The translations under genes and the position numbers were made by a program. A DNA stretch of 6,648 bases from UBA9547 sp044349205 (lineage in GTDB: Bacteria; Bacteroidota; Bacteroidia; Cytophagales; UBA9547): positions 1-6,648 of the forward strand of contig JBIKRJ010000134.1 in assembly GCA_044349205.1 (NCBI GenBank), written 5' to 3'. Position 1 is the stretch's first letter; every line of letters begins with the position of its first letter. The notes beneath the pieces are model-generated. The model saw nothing but the letters and a program-made list of their open reading frames with translations, was not told the origin of the DNA and did not search any database. Below, piece by piece: positions 6,231-6,648 of this stretch.

Positions 6231-6648
6231 TTATCTTCCAAAGAATTTGTCTTGTTTGTCAATACGGTTAGGATCTTCCAAGGGGTATTCTTTACGTAGG
6301 GGAAATACTTCCATTTCGTCCACGTTCAAAATCCTTTTCAAATTGGGGTGCCCGTCGAAAATAATCCCATAGAAATCGAATGTTTCGCGTTCCATCCAGT
6401 TGGCTCCTGCATGCATCTGACTTGCGGTGCGTATGTGGGGGTTGTGATCCGGAAGGAAGAATTTGAAACGTACCCTATGGTTGTTGGCTAAACTATGCAA
6501 ATGATACACTACACCCAAGGGCAAATCTTGGTCGGGATAGTGAATGCCACATACATCGGTAAGAAACTGGTACTGAAGTTCGGGTTCCTGAAAAAGGAAT
6601 TCCAAAATTTCGATGTTGATACTAGGGTCGGCCACTACGGTAAGCATA
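6231..6648 (-). CDS. nuoC: NADH-quinone oxidoreductase subunit C (30 kDa-type), 5' end missing
   Basis: NuoC is a peripheral Q-module subunit that packs against NuoD and helps hold the hydrophilic arm to the membrane arm; it has no cofactor. The visible part is 138 codons. It includes FLTDVCGIHYPDQ, GVVYHLHSLANNHRVRFKFF and the complex I 30 kDa signature ERETFDFYGIIFDGHPNLKR, followed by the usual RKEYPLED and a short tail ending FFGR. An ATG falls at 6647-6645, right at the window edge, but it is probably internal: NuoC proteins normally have about 20-30 more residues before this first beta-strand region (LTVVADPSINIEIL). The gene is therefore taken as running off the right edge. It is a separate gene from nuoD, unlike the fused nuoCD of enterobacteria, and its stop is 7 bases before the nuoD ATG. 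Confidence 0.95.
   Translation of the reverse strand, partial: MLTVVADPSINIEILEFLFQEPELQYQFLTDVCGIHYPDQDLPLGVVYHLHSLANNHRVRFKFFLPDHNPHIRTASQMHAGANWMERETFDFYGIIFDGHPNLKRILNVDEMEVFPLRKEYPLEDPNRIDKQDKFFGR
6234..6239 (-). promoter_or_regulatory. Possible weak ribosome binding site (GGAAGA) for nuoD
   Basis: GGAAGA on the minus strand ends 10 bases before the nuoD ATG at 6223 and overlaps the last codons of nuoC. It is only a partial anti-16S match at slightly long spacing. The same hexamer occurs at 6274-6279, 11 bases before the alternative TTG at 6262, so it does not by itself decide the start. Bacteroidota rely little on Shine-Dalgarno pairing, so this may be coincidental. Confidence 0.2.

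Noticed and set aside
1..6648. The possibility of a novel defence, mobile or biosynthetic system
   Set aside because: The whole window is accounted for by eight co-directional complex I genes with gaps of at most 21 bases, leaving no room for unexplained content.

Overview
The window is one uninterrupted stretch of a respiratory complex I (proton-pumping NADH:quinone oxidoreductase, type I) operon. Every gene lies on the minus strand, so transcription runs from high to low coordinates: nuoC (5' end off the window) - nuoD - nuoE - nuoF - nuoG - nuoH - nuoI - nuoJ (3' end off the window). The order matches the canonical bacterial nuoA-N operon. nuoA-B are expected just beyond the right edge and nuoK-N beyond the left edge, but neither is visible here.

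The organism is most likely a member of the Bacteroidota. The evidence is separate nuoC and nuoD genes rather than a fused nuoCD, a very short NuoG of 334 residues that lacks the molybdopterin-oxidoreductase-like C-terminal domain, Bacteroidota-like protein wording (for example VEGANGELGFYLVSDGG in NuoD), moderate G+C judged by eye, and start codons that mostly lack a Shine-Dalgarno sequence. The rank below phylum cannot be fixed. Having nuoE, nuoF and nuoG argues against the reduced 11-subunit complex known from gut Bacteroides, which lacks the NADH-input module.

Layout by module: NuoE (N1a cluster), NuoF (FMN, NADH site, N3) and NuoG (N1b, N4, N5) form the NADH-oxidising module. NuoC, NuoD and NuoI (N6a, N6b) form the connecting Q module; the terminal N2 cluster belongs to NuoB, outside the window. 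NuoH and NuoJ are membrane subunits: NuoH closes the quinone chamber and NuoJ couples it to the antiporter-like subunits. All ligand residues I could check for these centres are present.

The genes are packed with gaps of 6 to 21 bases and one 1-base overlap (nuoH/nuoI), so no internal promoter or terminator is expected and none is seen. No stretch over 300 bases lacks a gene. There are no RNA genes, mobile elements, CRISPR arrays or phage genes. I do not find an undescribed system. The points most worth a second look are the short NuoG and its rearranged C-terminal cysteines. For three genes (nuoD, nuoE, nuoF) the longest reading frame starts at a TTG or GTG inside or against the preceding gene, and for nuoI it starts deep inside nuoH; downstream ATG starts are preferred in all four cases.
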